From Hoeflea_A sp965249925 (GTDB lineage Bacteria; Pseudomonadota; Alphaproteobacteria; Rhizobiales; Rhizobiaceae): DNA of 64,000 bases. The notes beneath the pieces were generated by a model. It was not told the DNA's origin. It did no database searches and saw only the letters and a program-made list of their open reading frames with translations. The translations under genes and the position numbers were made by a program. Location: NCBI GenBank assembly GCA_965249925.1, contig OZ252260.1:5642001-5706000 (forward strand), given 5' to 3'. Positions 43,624 to 52,522 of the stretch are shown here, piece by piece (the stretch's first letter is position 1; every line of letters starts with the position of its first letter).

Positions 43624-44907
43624 TCACGATTTGGCTGGGACGGCGGCAGCCGGGCGGGCAAAGAAAAATGCAAAGCACGCCGCAATGATATTGAAGCATG
43701 CCAAAACGGCAATGGCCCAAATAACGTGTTGGGTGTGCGCGAGGGCAGCCATGGCCGTCGCCAGCGTGATACCGGAGAGGCGGGCGACACTTTTTGAAGC
43801 CGCCAGCCCACGCACACGGTAGGCCTTGGGTGCCGTATCCATAAAAAACAGATAACGTGCCGACTGCACGCCCTGCACGGCCACCGTGACACAAAACAGT
43901 GCGACCGCATGCAGGAAGATTGAATCGGCAAAGTGGAAAAAGTGGTTCAGGATCAGAAGCAGACCGCTGGAACCTGCCAGAAACGCGCCGAGGAGCATGA
44001 CAAGCCGGTTGGAGATTTCGGTGACCGTTCGCCACAGCGGTGCGGCAACGGTCATTGCCAGCGCCGAGGATATGATCAGAGCGGTCAGGCCCTTCGGCGA
44101 TGAGCCGTGATTGAGCGCCGCGAGAATCGCGAAGAATGGGATCGACATTTCAATGGTCTGAAGGGAGAGCCGAACCGCCAGGAAACGGCGGAACCACGGC
44201 ATAACCCAGAGATCCTTCAATCCATTCCAGTAACTGCCAAGTGCGGCGGCGCGGCTGACTCGCTTTTTGCGACCAGCTTCCTGGCCGACTGACGGGGAGA
44301 TGACAAGCTCACGGATGAGCATCATGGCGCCGGCCGAAAAGCAAAAGCAGCCAATGGCAATCATCACGATGGCCGAGTGCCTTGCGAATGGATCATCGTG
44401 CAGCAGCCATTGATGGACCGGCCACGTGAGAGCGATCGATCCGAGGCCACCTGCGATCATTGCTGAGTAGATCAGCCGCTTTCGATCCTCCGATTCCAGT
44501 AAGTCGGCCATGAAGTCGTAGTTCAGAAGGCTTTGGTATTCCTCCGTACAGCCGATCATCGCAACGACCAGGATAAAGGCCACGGTAATGACGAGCGGTG
44601 TACCGAAGGCCACGGCGGACAGCGCCAGCAGGTAGCAGGTGGCGAGTACGAAATCAGTGGCGGCCAGACTATGCTTTCTGTGCAGCCGCGTCGCCGCGAA
44701 TTCGGAACCCAGTGTCGTTGCCGTTAGGTTCGCCGCGCGCCGGACTGTCACCAGCAGTCCGGCCAGAAAGACCGGCACGTCATGCGCAATGGCCAGATAG
44801 ACCAGCACAACGGATGGGCTGGCAAGTGTCCATCCCATCGTCGCCAGACTGGTCTGCCCAAACAGGATGGTCCGGTTTCGCTGCGCGCTTTGGTCGTCAG
44901 TTGGCAT
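43624..44907 (-). CDS. MFS transporter (paralogue B)
   Basis: A 427-residue, 12-helix transporter and tandem paralogue of the downstream gene. The first helices start at TSLATMGWTLASPSVVLVYL, and a polar central loop includes GQEAGRKKRVSRAAALG near residue 210. It has no strong ribosome-binding site; a 9-bp direct repeat lies just upstream (44941-44966). It may act with paralogue A as separate transporters for related solutes, or as a heteromeric pair. Confidence 0.88.
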   Translation of the reverse strand: MPTDDQSAQRNRTILFGQTSLATMGWTLASPSVVLVYLAIAHDVPVFLAGLLVTVRRAANLTATTLGSEFAATRLHRKHSLAATDFVLATCYLLALSAVAFGTPLVITVAFILVVAMIGCTEEYQSLLNYDFMADLLESEDRKRLIYSAMIAGGLGSIALTWPVHQWLLHDDPFARHSAIVMIAIGCFCFSAGAMMLIRELVISPSVGQEAGRKKRVSRAAALGSYWNGLKDLWVMPWFRRFLAVRLSLQTIEMSIPFFAILAALNHGSSPKGLTALIISSALAMTVAAPLWRTVTEISNRLVMLLGAFLAGSSGLLLILNHFFHFADSIFLHAVALFCVTVAVQGVQSARYLFFMDTAPKAYRVRGLAASKSVARLSGITLATAMAALAHTQHVIWAIAVLACFNIIAACFAFFFARPAAAVPAKS

Positions 44908-44940
44908 GCTGCAGAACTCGGCTCCGGTACCTATTGACAG

Positions 44941-44966
44941 TCGGATAAAGCCAACACTCGGATAAA
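44941..44966 (-). repeat. Direct repeat upstream of the MFS pair
   Basis: TCGGATAAA occurs at 44941-44949 and again at 44958-44966 (17-bp period), 34 bp upstream of the paralogue B start. It may be a regulator site or chance. Otherwise the 231-bp gap 44908-45138 holds nothing recognisable. Confidence 0.3.
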
Positions 44967-45138
44967 CGATCGACCAGCGTCAGCAGGGCTGTATGCAATT
45001 TGGCACCGTTATCGCGCCAGCGCGACCGGTTTTGTGACTGTCCGAAGCGCAACACGCCTGAAAAAGACGGTTTCAACAGCGAATGCTCCGACGAGCTCGC
45101 GTCTGCGATACCGGTCGCACTGTCAAATCGTCCGAAAG

Positions 45139-46101
45139 TCAGACCTTTGGCCATGGCGTCTCGGCCACAGGCGTCAACGGAGCGCCCTCGTTAAACCAGC
45201 TAATCAGGTTGTCAGCCTGCAGTTGTCCCATGCTGTCGCGTGTGTGGATCGATGCGGATCCGACATGCGGTAACAGGACAACATGATCCATGGCGATCAG
45301 TTCTTCCGGCACATGTGGCTCGTTGGCAAAGACGTCCAAACCGGCTGACCGGATGGTCCGTGTTCGCAAAGCTTCGATAAGCGCCGGTTCATCGACCACC
45401 GATCCGCGACCGATGTTGATGAATACGCCGTCCTGTCCCAAAGCTTCCAAAACAGCACCATTGACCACACGATCCGTGGCCGGGCCGCCTGGTGCGACAC
45501 TCAGCAATATGTCACTGCGCGCCGCGAGATCCAGAAGACTGTCGCAATACCCATAGTGCAGCTTTGGGTCGGCATTCCTGTTGTGATACAAAATCCTCAG
45601 CCCCATCGCTTCCGCCCGATATGCGATGGCTTTGCCTATGCGGCCGAGGCCAAAAATCCCGAGTGTTTTGCCGCGAAGAGTGCCGGGTGTCAGCGGATAG
45701 CCGGATTGCCATTGGCCGGCCCGCAGCCATCGTTCCGCGGCGGATAGTTCCCGTACCGTCATGATCATCAAACCGACGGCCGTGTCGGCGACTTCCTCTG
45801 TCAGAACATCGGGCGTGTTGGTGACGATAATACCGCGACGGGCAGCCTCACCGGCGTCGATGTTGTCATAGCCGACACCGAAATTGGCAACGATCTCGAG
45901 GTTTGGAAAAAAGTCCATGAACGACGCGTCCACCAACGATTCCGTGCTGCAGGCAATACCGCGGATCGCGTTCGCGACAGATGTTGGAAGGCTACGCCAG
46001 TCTTCGGCTTTTTCGAGGCAGTGGAGTGTGAGGAAACGAGGCACCGCGTCTCCGACGCGCGGCAGGCTTTGTTCGGTCAGCAGGACCTCGATATCGGACA
46101 T
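45139..46101 (-). CDS. D-isomer-specific 2-hydroxyacid dehydrogenase
   Basis: A 320-residue NAD(P)-dependent dehydrogenase. The central Rossmann motif GKTLGIFGLGRIGKAIAYRA is near residue 143. The catalytic residues appear as arginine/glutamate in NIGRGSVVDEPALIEALR near 240 and histidine in LLPHVGSASIHTRDS near 283. Members act on glyoxylate, hydroxypyruvate or other 2-keto acids. The ATG at 46101 is preceded by GAAAGG. It is between the MFS pair and the GlxA-type regulator, on the same strand as both. Confidence 0.92.
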   Translation of the reverse strand: MSDIEVLLTEQSLPRVGDAVPRFLTLHCLEKAEDWRSLPTSVANAIRGIACSTESLVDASFMDFFPNLEIVANFGVGYDNIDAGEAARRGIIVTNTPDVLTEEVADTAVGLMIMTVRELSAAERWLRAGQWQSGYPLTPGTLRGKTLGIFGLGRIGKAIAYRAEAMGLRILYHNRNADPKLHYGYCDSLLDLAARSDILLSVAPGGPATDRVVNGAVLEALGQDGVFINIGRGSVVDEPALIEALRTRTIRSAGLDVFANEPHVPEELIAMDHVVLLPHVGSASIHTRDSMGQLQADNLISWFNEGAPLTPVAETPWPKV

Positions 46102-46188
46102 GGAAGACCCTTTCACGCGGACAAGTCGCTGCGCTTATAGACCACGACGAGCGCCTGCGGAACCGGTGTCGATAAAGGCCATTTGTCG

Positions 46189-47151
46189 TCAGCCGCTCTG
46201 TTGTCTGATGCCCTCCGTTTTAGGGGAGTGGCCGAAGTAGTCCCGATAGCTGCGGGAAAAATTCGATGTCGATCCGAATCCGCAGGCGACGGACACTTCC
46301 GTTACAGACATGTCGGTCTGCAGCAGCAAGTTGCGGGCTTTGTCGAGCCGGATTTCCGCATAAACCCGTGCTGGAGACTTTCCAATGAAGCGATTGAAAA
46401 GACGCTGCAACTGACGCACGGTGATGCCGAGTTCGCCGGCAATCTCGCTGGTGTTCAGTCGGTCTTCGACATGGTTTTCCATGATGCGAAACGCACGGAT
46501 AATCTTATGATTTCGCATACCGAAACGCGCTGCGAACGAGAGGCGCTGTTCCGCCACGCCCGATCTGACGGCGTTGTAGACCATCTGGTCTGCAATTAGC
46601 CCCGCCAATTCGGATCCATGCGCCTCGGCGATCAGATGCAACATCAGATCCGCCGCAGCCGGACCGCCGGCCGCGGAAATGATAACTTCGTCCGAGACGT
46701 AGACTGACCGTTGCAGATGAACCGATGGAAACTCCTCGCTGATGATATCGTGATAGGCCCAATGAATGGCACACGATCTATCGTCGAGCAGGCCGGCGCT
46801 GGCGAGAATGTACGAGGCCGAGCAAATGGCGCCGAGCTTTACACCGTGCCTGAATTGGCGTCGCAGATAATCCGCGGTGACGGCCGTCAGGTGCTGATTG
46901 ACGTTGGCCCCGCTGACGACAAACAGCCGATCGCCGCGCTCGATCGGCTCCAGGCCACGGTCGATCAGCAATGTGGTCCCGGACGAGCATGTCGCGCTCT
47001 GCCCATTCTCCGACATCAGTGTCCATCGGTACAATTCGCGGCCGGACATCAGATTGGCCAAGCGCAAAGGTTCGATCGAGCAGGCGAATGCCAGGTGCGT
47101 AAACTCGGGAATCAATAGGAAATAACAGTGTTCCGGCTCGTCCAACGGCAT
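46189..47151 (-). CDS. GlxA family transcriptional regulator (DJ-1/PfpI + AraC HTH)
   Basis: A 320-residue AraC-type activator with an N-terminal GATase1-like domain (LLIPEFTHLAFACSIEPLRLANLM near residue 12, GAICSASYILASAGLLDDRSCAIHW near 115) and a C-terminal AraC helix-turn-helix (ELGITVRQLQRLFNRFIGKSP near 243, VACGFGSTSNFSRSYRDYFG). GbdR, CdhR and SouR, which control glycine betaine, carnitine and sarcosine catabolism, have this architecture. The ATG at 47151 follows GAGGGGA. It is divergent from a GntR gene. Confidence 0.9.
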   Translation of the reverse strand: MPLDEPEHCYFLLIPEFTHLAFACSIEPLRLANLMSGRELYRWTLMSENGQSATCSSGTTLLIDRGLEPIERGDRLFVVSGANVNQHLTAVTADYLRRQFRHGVKLGAICSASYILASAGLLDDRSCAIHWAYHDIISEEFPSVHLQRSVYVSDEVIISAAGGPAAADLMLHLIAEAHGSELAGLIADQMVYNAVRSGVAEQRLSFAARFGMRNHKIIRAFRIMENHVEDRLNTSEIAGELGITVRQLQRLFNRFIGKSPARVYAEIRLDKARNLLLQTDMSVTEVSVACGFGSTSNFSRSYRDYFGHSPKTEGIRQQSG

Positions 47152-47160
47152 TCCCCTCGT

Positions 47161-47196
47161 GTCGCCAATAGCGACCACAATACGCCAATACGCGAC
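47161..47196. promoter_or_regulatory. Tandem repeats upstream of the GlxA-type gene
   Basis: CGCCAATA occurs at 47163-47170 and 47183-47190, exactly 20 bp apart, each followed by GCGAC within 0-1 bp; the first copy also forms GTCGC-CAATA-GCGAC (47161-47175). Two half-sites a helical repeat pair apart are typical for AraC-type regulators. The site begins 10 bp upstream of the GlxA-type start, so autoregulation is likely. Confidence 0.4.
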
Positions 47197-47299
47197 GTTA
47201 CCGCACTCGCTGCAAAAACAACATAAAAACAATTTGTATTCAATCCATTTTTTTGGCAAAGAAGACCGAGAAACCAGGTTCACGCGAAAGGGGGCGGAG

Positions 47300-48010
47300 G
47301 TGCCGGACGATGCCAAAGCACGCAAAAAGAGCCTCTATGACTCGTTGAGGCGCGACATCCTGACTCTGGTGCTCGCGCCGGGAACCGATCTTGACGAGAC
47401 GTCTCTCGCGGACTCGTTCAGCCTCTCCCGCACGCCACTGCGCGAGGTGCTGCAGCAACTGGCCGGTGAAGGCTATGTGACCATTCGGGAAAACCGCGGT
47501 TCACGGGTTTCCGATCTGAGTCACCAGACACTGCGGGATTTTTTTCTGGCGGCCCCAATGATCTACTCGGCAGTCTCGCGTTTGGCCGCACAGAATGCTC
47601 AGCCGCATCAGATCGCCGATCTCAAGCAGGCGCAGACTGCCTTTAAGACGGCGCTCAGTCGTGGAACGGCAGCCGACCGGACGCTCGCCAACAACCGCTT
47701 TCATGCGGTGATCGGCGACATGGCGCATAACGTTTATCTCAAGCCGAGCCTGCAGCGCCTGCTGGTGGATCATGCGCGCATCGGCATGACGTTCTACCGA
47801 CCCAAAAACGATCGAATGGCGGCCAACCTGGCGCAAGCCAGCCAACAGCATGACGCTCTGATCGACAGTATAGAAGCGGGCGACGACGACACGGCTGCGA
47901 GGCTGACCATCGACCACTGGAACCTGTCGCGTCATCACATCGAGATGTTCGTTATGCCGCCGGGTCTGGATGCAACGCTCGACAGTCGATCGCCGGCCAA
48001 GTCCGCATGA
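47300..48010 (+). CDS. GntR family transcriptional regulator, FCD domain
   Basis: A 236-residue FadR-type regulator. The winged helix contains LADSFSLSRTPLREVLQQLAGEGYV near residue 34 and ENRGSRVSDL. The FCD domain follows from 75, with NNRFHAVIGDMAHNVYL and HDALIDSIEAGDDD. The start is GTG at 47300 with AAGGGGG 5-6 nt upstream; the longer frame to 47159 would start in the divergent promoter. Its stop is 10 bp before the DapA-like gene, so it heads a DapA-ALDH-oxidase operon. Confidence 0.9.
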   Translation: MPDDAKARKKSLYDSLRRDILTLVLAPGTDLDETSLADSFSLSRTPLREVLQQLAGEGYVTIRENRGSRVSDLSHQTLRDFFLAAPMIYSAVSRLAAQNAQPHQIADLKQAQTAFKTALSRGTAADRTLANNRFHAVIGDMAHNVYLKPSLQRLLVDHARIGMTFYRPKNDRMAANLAQASQQHDALIDSIEAGDDDTAARLTIDHWNLSRHHIEMFVMPPGLDATLDSRSPAKSA

Positions 48011-48020
48011 GGATACCAGA

Positions 48021-48944
48021 GTGACACCGATCATGCAGTTTGAAGGCGTCTATACGCCAGTCATCACGCCGCACACGCAGGACATGCGGATCGATTACGA
48101 CAGCCTCGCGATCGTCGTCGACCACCTCATCGCCGCCGGTGTTCACGGGATCATTTCCGGCGGGTCCACCGGTGAGTACTACGCGCAAACGCTGGAAGAG
48201 CGCATCTCATGCGCCCGGTTCATCAAGGAAAGGCTGGCCGGTCGTGTGCCGTTGATCGTCGGCACCGGCGCGATCCGCCGCGAGGATTCCGTTACACTGG
48301 CGACGGCTGCACGGGATCTCGGCGCCGACGCTCTGCTGGTCAGCAGTCCACCATACGCCGTGCCGACGGAACGCGAGAATGCGCTGAATGCACTGGCCAT
48401 CGACCGCGCCGCCGATTTGCCGATCATGCTGTACAACTACCCGGGTCGCACCGGTGTCAATATGGGCGAAGCGTTTCTCGACCGGGTCGGGCGCTCTCGC
48501 AACTTCTGCGCCATCAAGGAAAGCTCCGGCGACATCAACCGGGTGCACCTGCTGGCGCGGGATTATCCGCACATTCAGCTTGGCTGCGGCATGGACGACC
48601 AAGCCCTCGAGTTTTTCGCCTGGGGCGCTCGCAGCTGGGTCGCAGGCGGTTCGAATTTCCTGCCGCGCGAACATTTGGCGCTTTACCGTGCCTGTGTGGT
48701 CGAGGGCGATTTCACTAAAGGCCGGCGCATTATGAAGGCTCTGATGCCCCTGATGCGGGTGCTCGAACAGGGCGGAAAATTCATCCAGTGCATCAAGCAC
48801 GGATGCACAATGGAGGGATTGACGCCCGGGCCGCCGCGACCGCCGCTGAAGGCTCTGAACAAGGATGACAAGCGTCAACTGGAGCAGGTCGTAGATGTCC
48901 TCAAGGCGACCGTTGCGGCCATAGAAGCGGAGACAAGCGCATGA
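48021..48944 (+). CDS. Dihydrodipicolinate synthase family protein (DapA-like aldolase)
   Basis: A 307-residue TIM-barrel lyase. It has GSTGEYYAQTLEE near residue 48 (DapA G-S/T-T-G-E), ILYNYPGRTG-like MLYNYPGRTGVNM near 138 with the catalytic tyrosine, and the Schiff-base lysine in CAIKESSGD near 165. It starts with GTG at 48021, GAGG 8 nt upstream. In catabolic operons such enzymes are hydroxyproline, keto-deoxy-sugar or 2-keto-acid aldolases/dehydratases. The stop overlaps the next gene (ATGA). Confidence 0.92.
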   Translation: MTPIMQFEGVYTPVITPHTQDMRIDYDSLAIVVDHLIAAGVHGIISGGSTGEYYAQTLEERISCARFIKERLAGRVPLIVGTGAIRREDSVTLATAARDLGADALLVSSPPYAVPTERENALNALAIDRAADLPIMLYNYPGRTGVNMGEAFLDRVGRSRNFCAIKESSGDINRVHLLARDYPHIQLGCGMDDQALEFFAWGARSWVAGGSNFLPREHLALYRACVVEGDFTKGRRIMKALMPLMRVLEQGGKFIQCIKHGCTMEGLTPGPPRPPLKALNKDDKRQLEQVVDVLKATVAAIEAETSA

Positions 48945-50443
48945 CCGATCTGTTGACCGTGGACGAATACATGGCCATTGCCGGTCGCCTCGACCCGCCG
49001 AGCCAAGCCTTTATCGATGGTGCGTTCCGGCCCTCCCTGTCGGGCGCAACCTTCGAAAGCACCAATCCAGCGACCGGCGAAACCATCGCCCATGTTGCCG
49101 CTTGCAGCGCAGCGGATGTCGACCTGGCGGTTGTAAAGGGGCGGGAGGCTTTCGAAAGCGGAACCTGGTCGCGCTGCCCGCCCGGCGAACGCAAGGACGT
49201 CCTTATCCGCCTTTGCAAGCTGATTACCCGCAACGCCCGTGAACTGGCCGTCCTGGAAAGCGTCGATTCGGGAAAGACCATCTTTGACTGCGAGACAGTG
49301 GACCTTCCAGAAACCATCCACTGTCTGAAATGGCACGCCGAGGCGATCGACAAGATCTACGATCAGGTCGCGCCGCAATCCGACGACCATCTGGCGATGA
49401 TCGTGCGAGAACCGGTCGGCGTTGTCGGTCTGGTGCTGCCCTGGAACTTTCCGCTGCTGATGCTGGCCTGGAAAATCGGCCCGGCGCTGGCGGCCGGTAA
49501 TTCGGTCGTCGTAAAACCGGCCGAAGAGACGTCGCTGACCGCATTGCGCCTTGCCGAACTGGCCCATGAGGCCGGCGTACCGCGCGGGGTCTTGAACGTG
49601 GTGCCCGGTTTGGGGCCCGACGTTGGCGAACCGCTTGGTCGGCACATGGATGTCGACGTGGTCTCGTTTACCGGCTCGACGGAGACGGGACGCCGTTTCC
49701 TGCATTACGCCGCCGACAGCAACCTCAAGGACGTTGTTCTGGAGATGGGCGGCAAGAATCCCTGCGTCGTGTTGGAGGACGCGGAAAACCTCGACCGGGT
49801 AGCCGCCCATGTCGTCAACGGGGCTTTCTGGAACATGGGGGAAAACTGTTCGGCGACGTCGCGCCTGATCGTCCACCACGCGGTCAAAGACGAACTGTTG
49901 CAGCGCATCGTGGCGCATGTACGGGAATGGACCATGGGCAACCCTCTGGATCCGGAGCACCGGATCGGCGCCCTCGTATCCAAAACCCATTACGAGAAAG
50001 TCAGTTCCTACCTGGCGAACATCGAACAACCGGTGGCCGGAGGATCGACACGCGATGGGATTTTCGTCGAGCCGACCATTATCGATCTCACTTCGCCGGA
50101 CAACACGCTGGCCCGCGACGAGATATTCGGTCCGGTGCTGTCGGTGCTGACGGTCGGCAGTTTCGACGAAGCGATTGCCCTTGCCAACGATACCGGATAC
50201 GGGCTGACGGCCTCCATTTTCACGGCCAACGGGAAGAAAGCTCTGCGCGGGGCCCGCGCTTTGCAAGCCGGGACGGTGACCGTCAATTGTTACGGCGAGG
50301 GCGATATCTCGACGCCGTTCGGCGGCTACAAACAGTCCGGCTTCGGCGGTCGTGACAATGCGCTGCAGGCGCACGACCAATACACCAACATCAAGACGAT
50401 CTGGATCGATCTGAGTGACGATCTCGATGAGGCGGTCGATTGA
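48941..50443 (+). CDS. Aldehyde dehydrogenase (PuuC-like)
   Basis: A 500-residue NAD(P)-dependent aldehyde dehydrogenase. Cofactor-binding motif PWNFPLLMLAWKIGPALAAG near residue 168, catalytic glutamate in LEMGGKNPCVVLEDA near 267 and catalytic cysteine in NMGENCSATSRL near 302. The closest named families are gamma-glutamyl-gamma-aminobutyraldehyde dehydrogenase and betaine-type aldehyde dehydrogenases. It overlaps the DapA-like gene start-stop and the oxidase gene, so all three are translationally coupled. Confidence 0.93.
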   Translation: MTDLLTVDEYMAIAGRLDPPSQAFIDGAFRPSLSGATFESTNPATGETIAHVAACSAADVDLAVVKGREAFESGTWSRCPPGERKDVLIRLCKLITRNARELAVLESVDSGKTIFDCETVDLPETIHCLKWHAEAIDKIYDQVAPQSDDHLAMIVREPVGVVGLVLPWNFPLLMLAWKIGPALAAGNSVVVKPAEETSLTALRLAELAHEAGVPRGVLNVVPGLGPDVGEPLGRHMDVDVVSFTGSTETGRRFLHYAADSNLKDVVLEMGGKNPCVVLEDAENLDRVAAHVVNGAFWNMGENCSATSRLIVHHAVKDELLQRIVAHVREWTMGNPLDPEHRIGALVSKTHYEKVSSYLANIEQPVAGGSTRDGIFVEPTIIDLTSPDNTLARDEIFGPVLSVLTVGSFDEAIALANDTGYGLTASIFTANGKKALRGARALQAGTVTVNCYGEGDISTPFGGYKQSGFGGRDNALQAHDQYTNIKTIWIDLSDDLDEAVD

Positions 50444-51786
50444 CCAAGGTGTTCCGCGCCGATCGGCTACCGGTTCAGCCGGGTCCGGCGGCCTGGAATG
50501 CCATTCTGCCACCCCAGCGACCCTGCGAGCCACTCAATAAGGACGCGACGGCTGACGTGGCGATCGTCGGCGCGGGGATTGCCGGGCTTTCAGCGGCGCT
50601 CAGGCTGGTGCAGGTCGAACCCGGCACCCGCATCCTGGTTGTCGACGCCGGCCGGGTAGCGGAGGGACCGGCCGGGCGTAATTCCGGCTTCATGATCGAT
50701 TTACCGCACAACTTGTCGTCAAACGATTACGCCGGCGAGGGGACGGATACCGATGCCCGCCAGACGGATCTCAACCGGCGGGCGATCCGGTTCGCGACGG
50801 ACGCGGCGGCGCAGGCCGGCTTGGACGAGAGTGCCTTCAATCCATGTGGCAAGATCAACGCCGCAGCGACCGAGTCCGGCCATCGTCATAATCTGGACTA
50901 CGCCAGACACCTCGAAGGTTTGGGCGAGCACCATTCCATGCTGGACGCCGCACAGATGCGCGATCTCACCGGTACGGATTATTACCAGTCCGGTCTCTTC
51001 ACGCCCGGCACCGTCCTGATCCAGCCCGCGCGCTACGTCAGGGCGCTCTGCGGCCTGCTCCGTGACAGCGGCGTGGGTGTCCATGAGGACAGCGCCGTCC
51101 GCTCAATCCGCCGTGACGGGTCGGCGTGGTCACTGGATTGCGGCAAAGCCAGGGTTTCGGCAGCAAAGGTCGTCCTGGCGGTTAACGGTCACGCGGAGAG
51201 TTTCGGTTTTTTTTCCGGCCGTTTGCTGCATGTGTTCACCTATGCGTCGATGACGGAACCCTTCGATGCCAGGGCTGTCGGTCTGGGGGGCGCATCAAGC
51301 TGGGGTGTCACGCCGGCCGATCCCGCCGGATCCACCGTGCGGCGTGTCTCTACGCCGGAAGGGGAACGCATCGTGGTGCGCACTCGGTTCACCTGCAATC
51401 CGTCAATGCGGGCCGGCGCGCGACAGGTGACCGCCGCGGGGCGGCTCCATGACCGTGCCTTCAAGGTTCGGTTTCCGGGATTGGCGGACGTCGCGATGCA
51501 GTACCGCTGGGCGGGGCATTTGTGTCTCAGTTGGAACGATGTGCCGGCATTCGGTGAAATCGAAGATGGCATTTATGCCGCCTGCTGCCAGAACGGCCTC
51601 GGCCTCGCCCGCGGGACGCTGTCGGGCATGGCCGCGGCGGATTTGGCCATGGGAATCGACAGTCCCGAGGTCAGGGGCCTGATGATGCAGGAGGCGCCAA
51701 AAAAACTGCCGCCCCGGCCGCTGACTTGGGTCGGCGCCAACGCAATCATGCGCTGGAAGGAATGGACGGCCGGACGCGAATGCTGA
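50440..51786 (+). CDS. FAD-dependent amine oxidase (DAO/PuuB-like)
   Basis: A 448-residue flavoprotein. FAD-binding VAIVGAGIAGLSAALRL near residue 41, then GPAGRNSGFMIDLPHNL near 77, typical of gamma-glutamylputrescine oxidase/DAO family members. The C-terminal domain includes QYRWAGHLCLSWNDVPAF and CCQNGLGLARGTLSGM. It starts with a TTG (50440) overlapping the ALDH stop (TTGA), with GAGG upstream. With the ALDH gene it forms an amine oxidation pair: amine to aldehyde to acid. Confidence 0.92.
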   Translation: MTKVFRADRLPVQPGPAAWNAILPPQRPCEPLNKDATADVAIVGAGIAGLSAALRLVQVEPGTRILVVDAGRVAEGPAGRNSGFMIDLPHNLSSNDYAGEGTDTDARQTDLNRRAIRFATDAAAQAGLDESAFNPCGKINAAATESGHRHNLDYARHLEGLGEHHSMLDAAQMRDLTGTDYYQSGLFTPGTVLIQPARYVRALCGLLRDSGVGVHEDSAVRSIRRDGSAWSLDCGKARVSAAKVVLAVNGHAESFGFFSGRLLHVFTYASMTEPFDARAVGLGGASSWGVTPADPAGSTVRRVSTPEGERIVVRTRFTCNPSMRAGARQVTAAGRLHDRAFKVRFPGLADVAMQYRWAGHLCLSWNDVPAFGEIEDGIYAACCQNGLGLARGTLSGMAAADLAMGIDSPEVRGLMMQEAPKKLPPRPLTWVGANAIMRWKEWTAGREC

Positions 51787-51790
51787 GCAC

Positions 51791-52522
51791 TTAAGGTAGG
51801 CTCAGCTTTGCCATACGCCCGCCGTCGATCGAGAAGATCTGACCGGTGATGAAGGCGGCTTCGTCCGAGGCCAGAAACGCCACCAGCCTGGCGACCTCTG
51901 CCGGATCTCCGGTGCGACCGACAGGATGAACCGTGGCGAGTGCGCTCCGGAAGCGCTCCGGGTCCGGCATCGATTCGACAAAGGCTTCGTTCAGGTCCGT
52001 ATCGATCCAGCCAGGCGCGACGGCGTTGCATCGCACCCCGTCCTGGCCATGGTCCACCGCGATGGCGCGGGTCAGACCATGCAATCCCGCCTTGCTGGCG
52101 CCGTAACCGGGATGCCTCGGATTGGATCCCAATCCTTCGATGGAGCCCACATTGACGACCGCACCGCCACCCTTGAGAAACGGCATGGCGTGTTTTGCCA
52201 GAAGGAACGGCGCGGTCAGGTTGACCGCCAGCATCGTCTGCCAGTCGGTCAGCGGCATTTCTTCAACGGTGCCCTCGCGCATCACGCCGGCGTTGTTGAT
52301 CAGGATATCGAGCCGTCCTGCCGTATTGACGACTTCTGCGACGACACGCTCCGGCGCCTCCGGATCACCCAGATTTGCTTCAACCCATTCAAACGACGTG
52401 TCCTTGCTGCGTTGCGCCGTGAAGACACGCGCCCCACGGTCGGCCAGCAGCGACGCGATGGCTTTGCCGATGCCACTTCGGCCACCCGTTACGAGCGCGC
52501 ACTTGCCGTCGAAACCGGTCAT
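51791..52522 (-). CDS. SDR family oxidoreductase
   Basis: A 243-residue short-chain dehydrogenase. It has the cofactor motif VTGGRSGIGKAIAS near residue 12, NNAGVM near 80, and the catalytic YGASK near 145 with serine in NVGSIEGLG. The start ATG at 52522 overlaps the preceding SDR stop (ATGA). The gene pair converges on the oxidase gene (4-bp gap). The substrate is unknown. Confidence 0.9.
   Translation of the reverse strand: MTGFDGKCALVTGGRSGIGKAIASLLADRGARVFTAQRSKDTSFEWVEANLGDPEAPERVVAEVVNTAGRLDILINNAGVMREGTVEEMPLTDWQTMLAVNLTAPFLLAKHAMPFLKGGGAVVNVGSIEGLGSNPRHPGYGASKAGLHGLTRAIAVDHGQDGVRCNAVAPGWIDTDLNEAFVESMPDPERFRSALATVHPVGRTGDPAEVARLVAFLASDEAAFITGQIFSIDGGRMAKLSLP

Noticed and set aside
44897..45154. 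Small open frame of 85 codons on the minus strand upstream of the MFS pair
   Set aside because: It overlaps the ends of both flanking genes, lacks a ribosome-binding site and resembles no known family.
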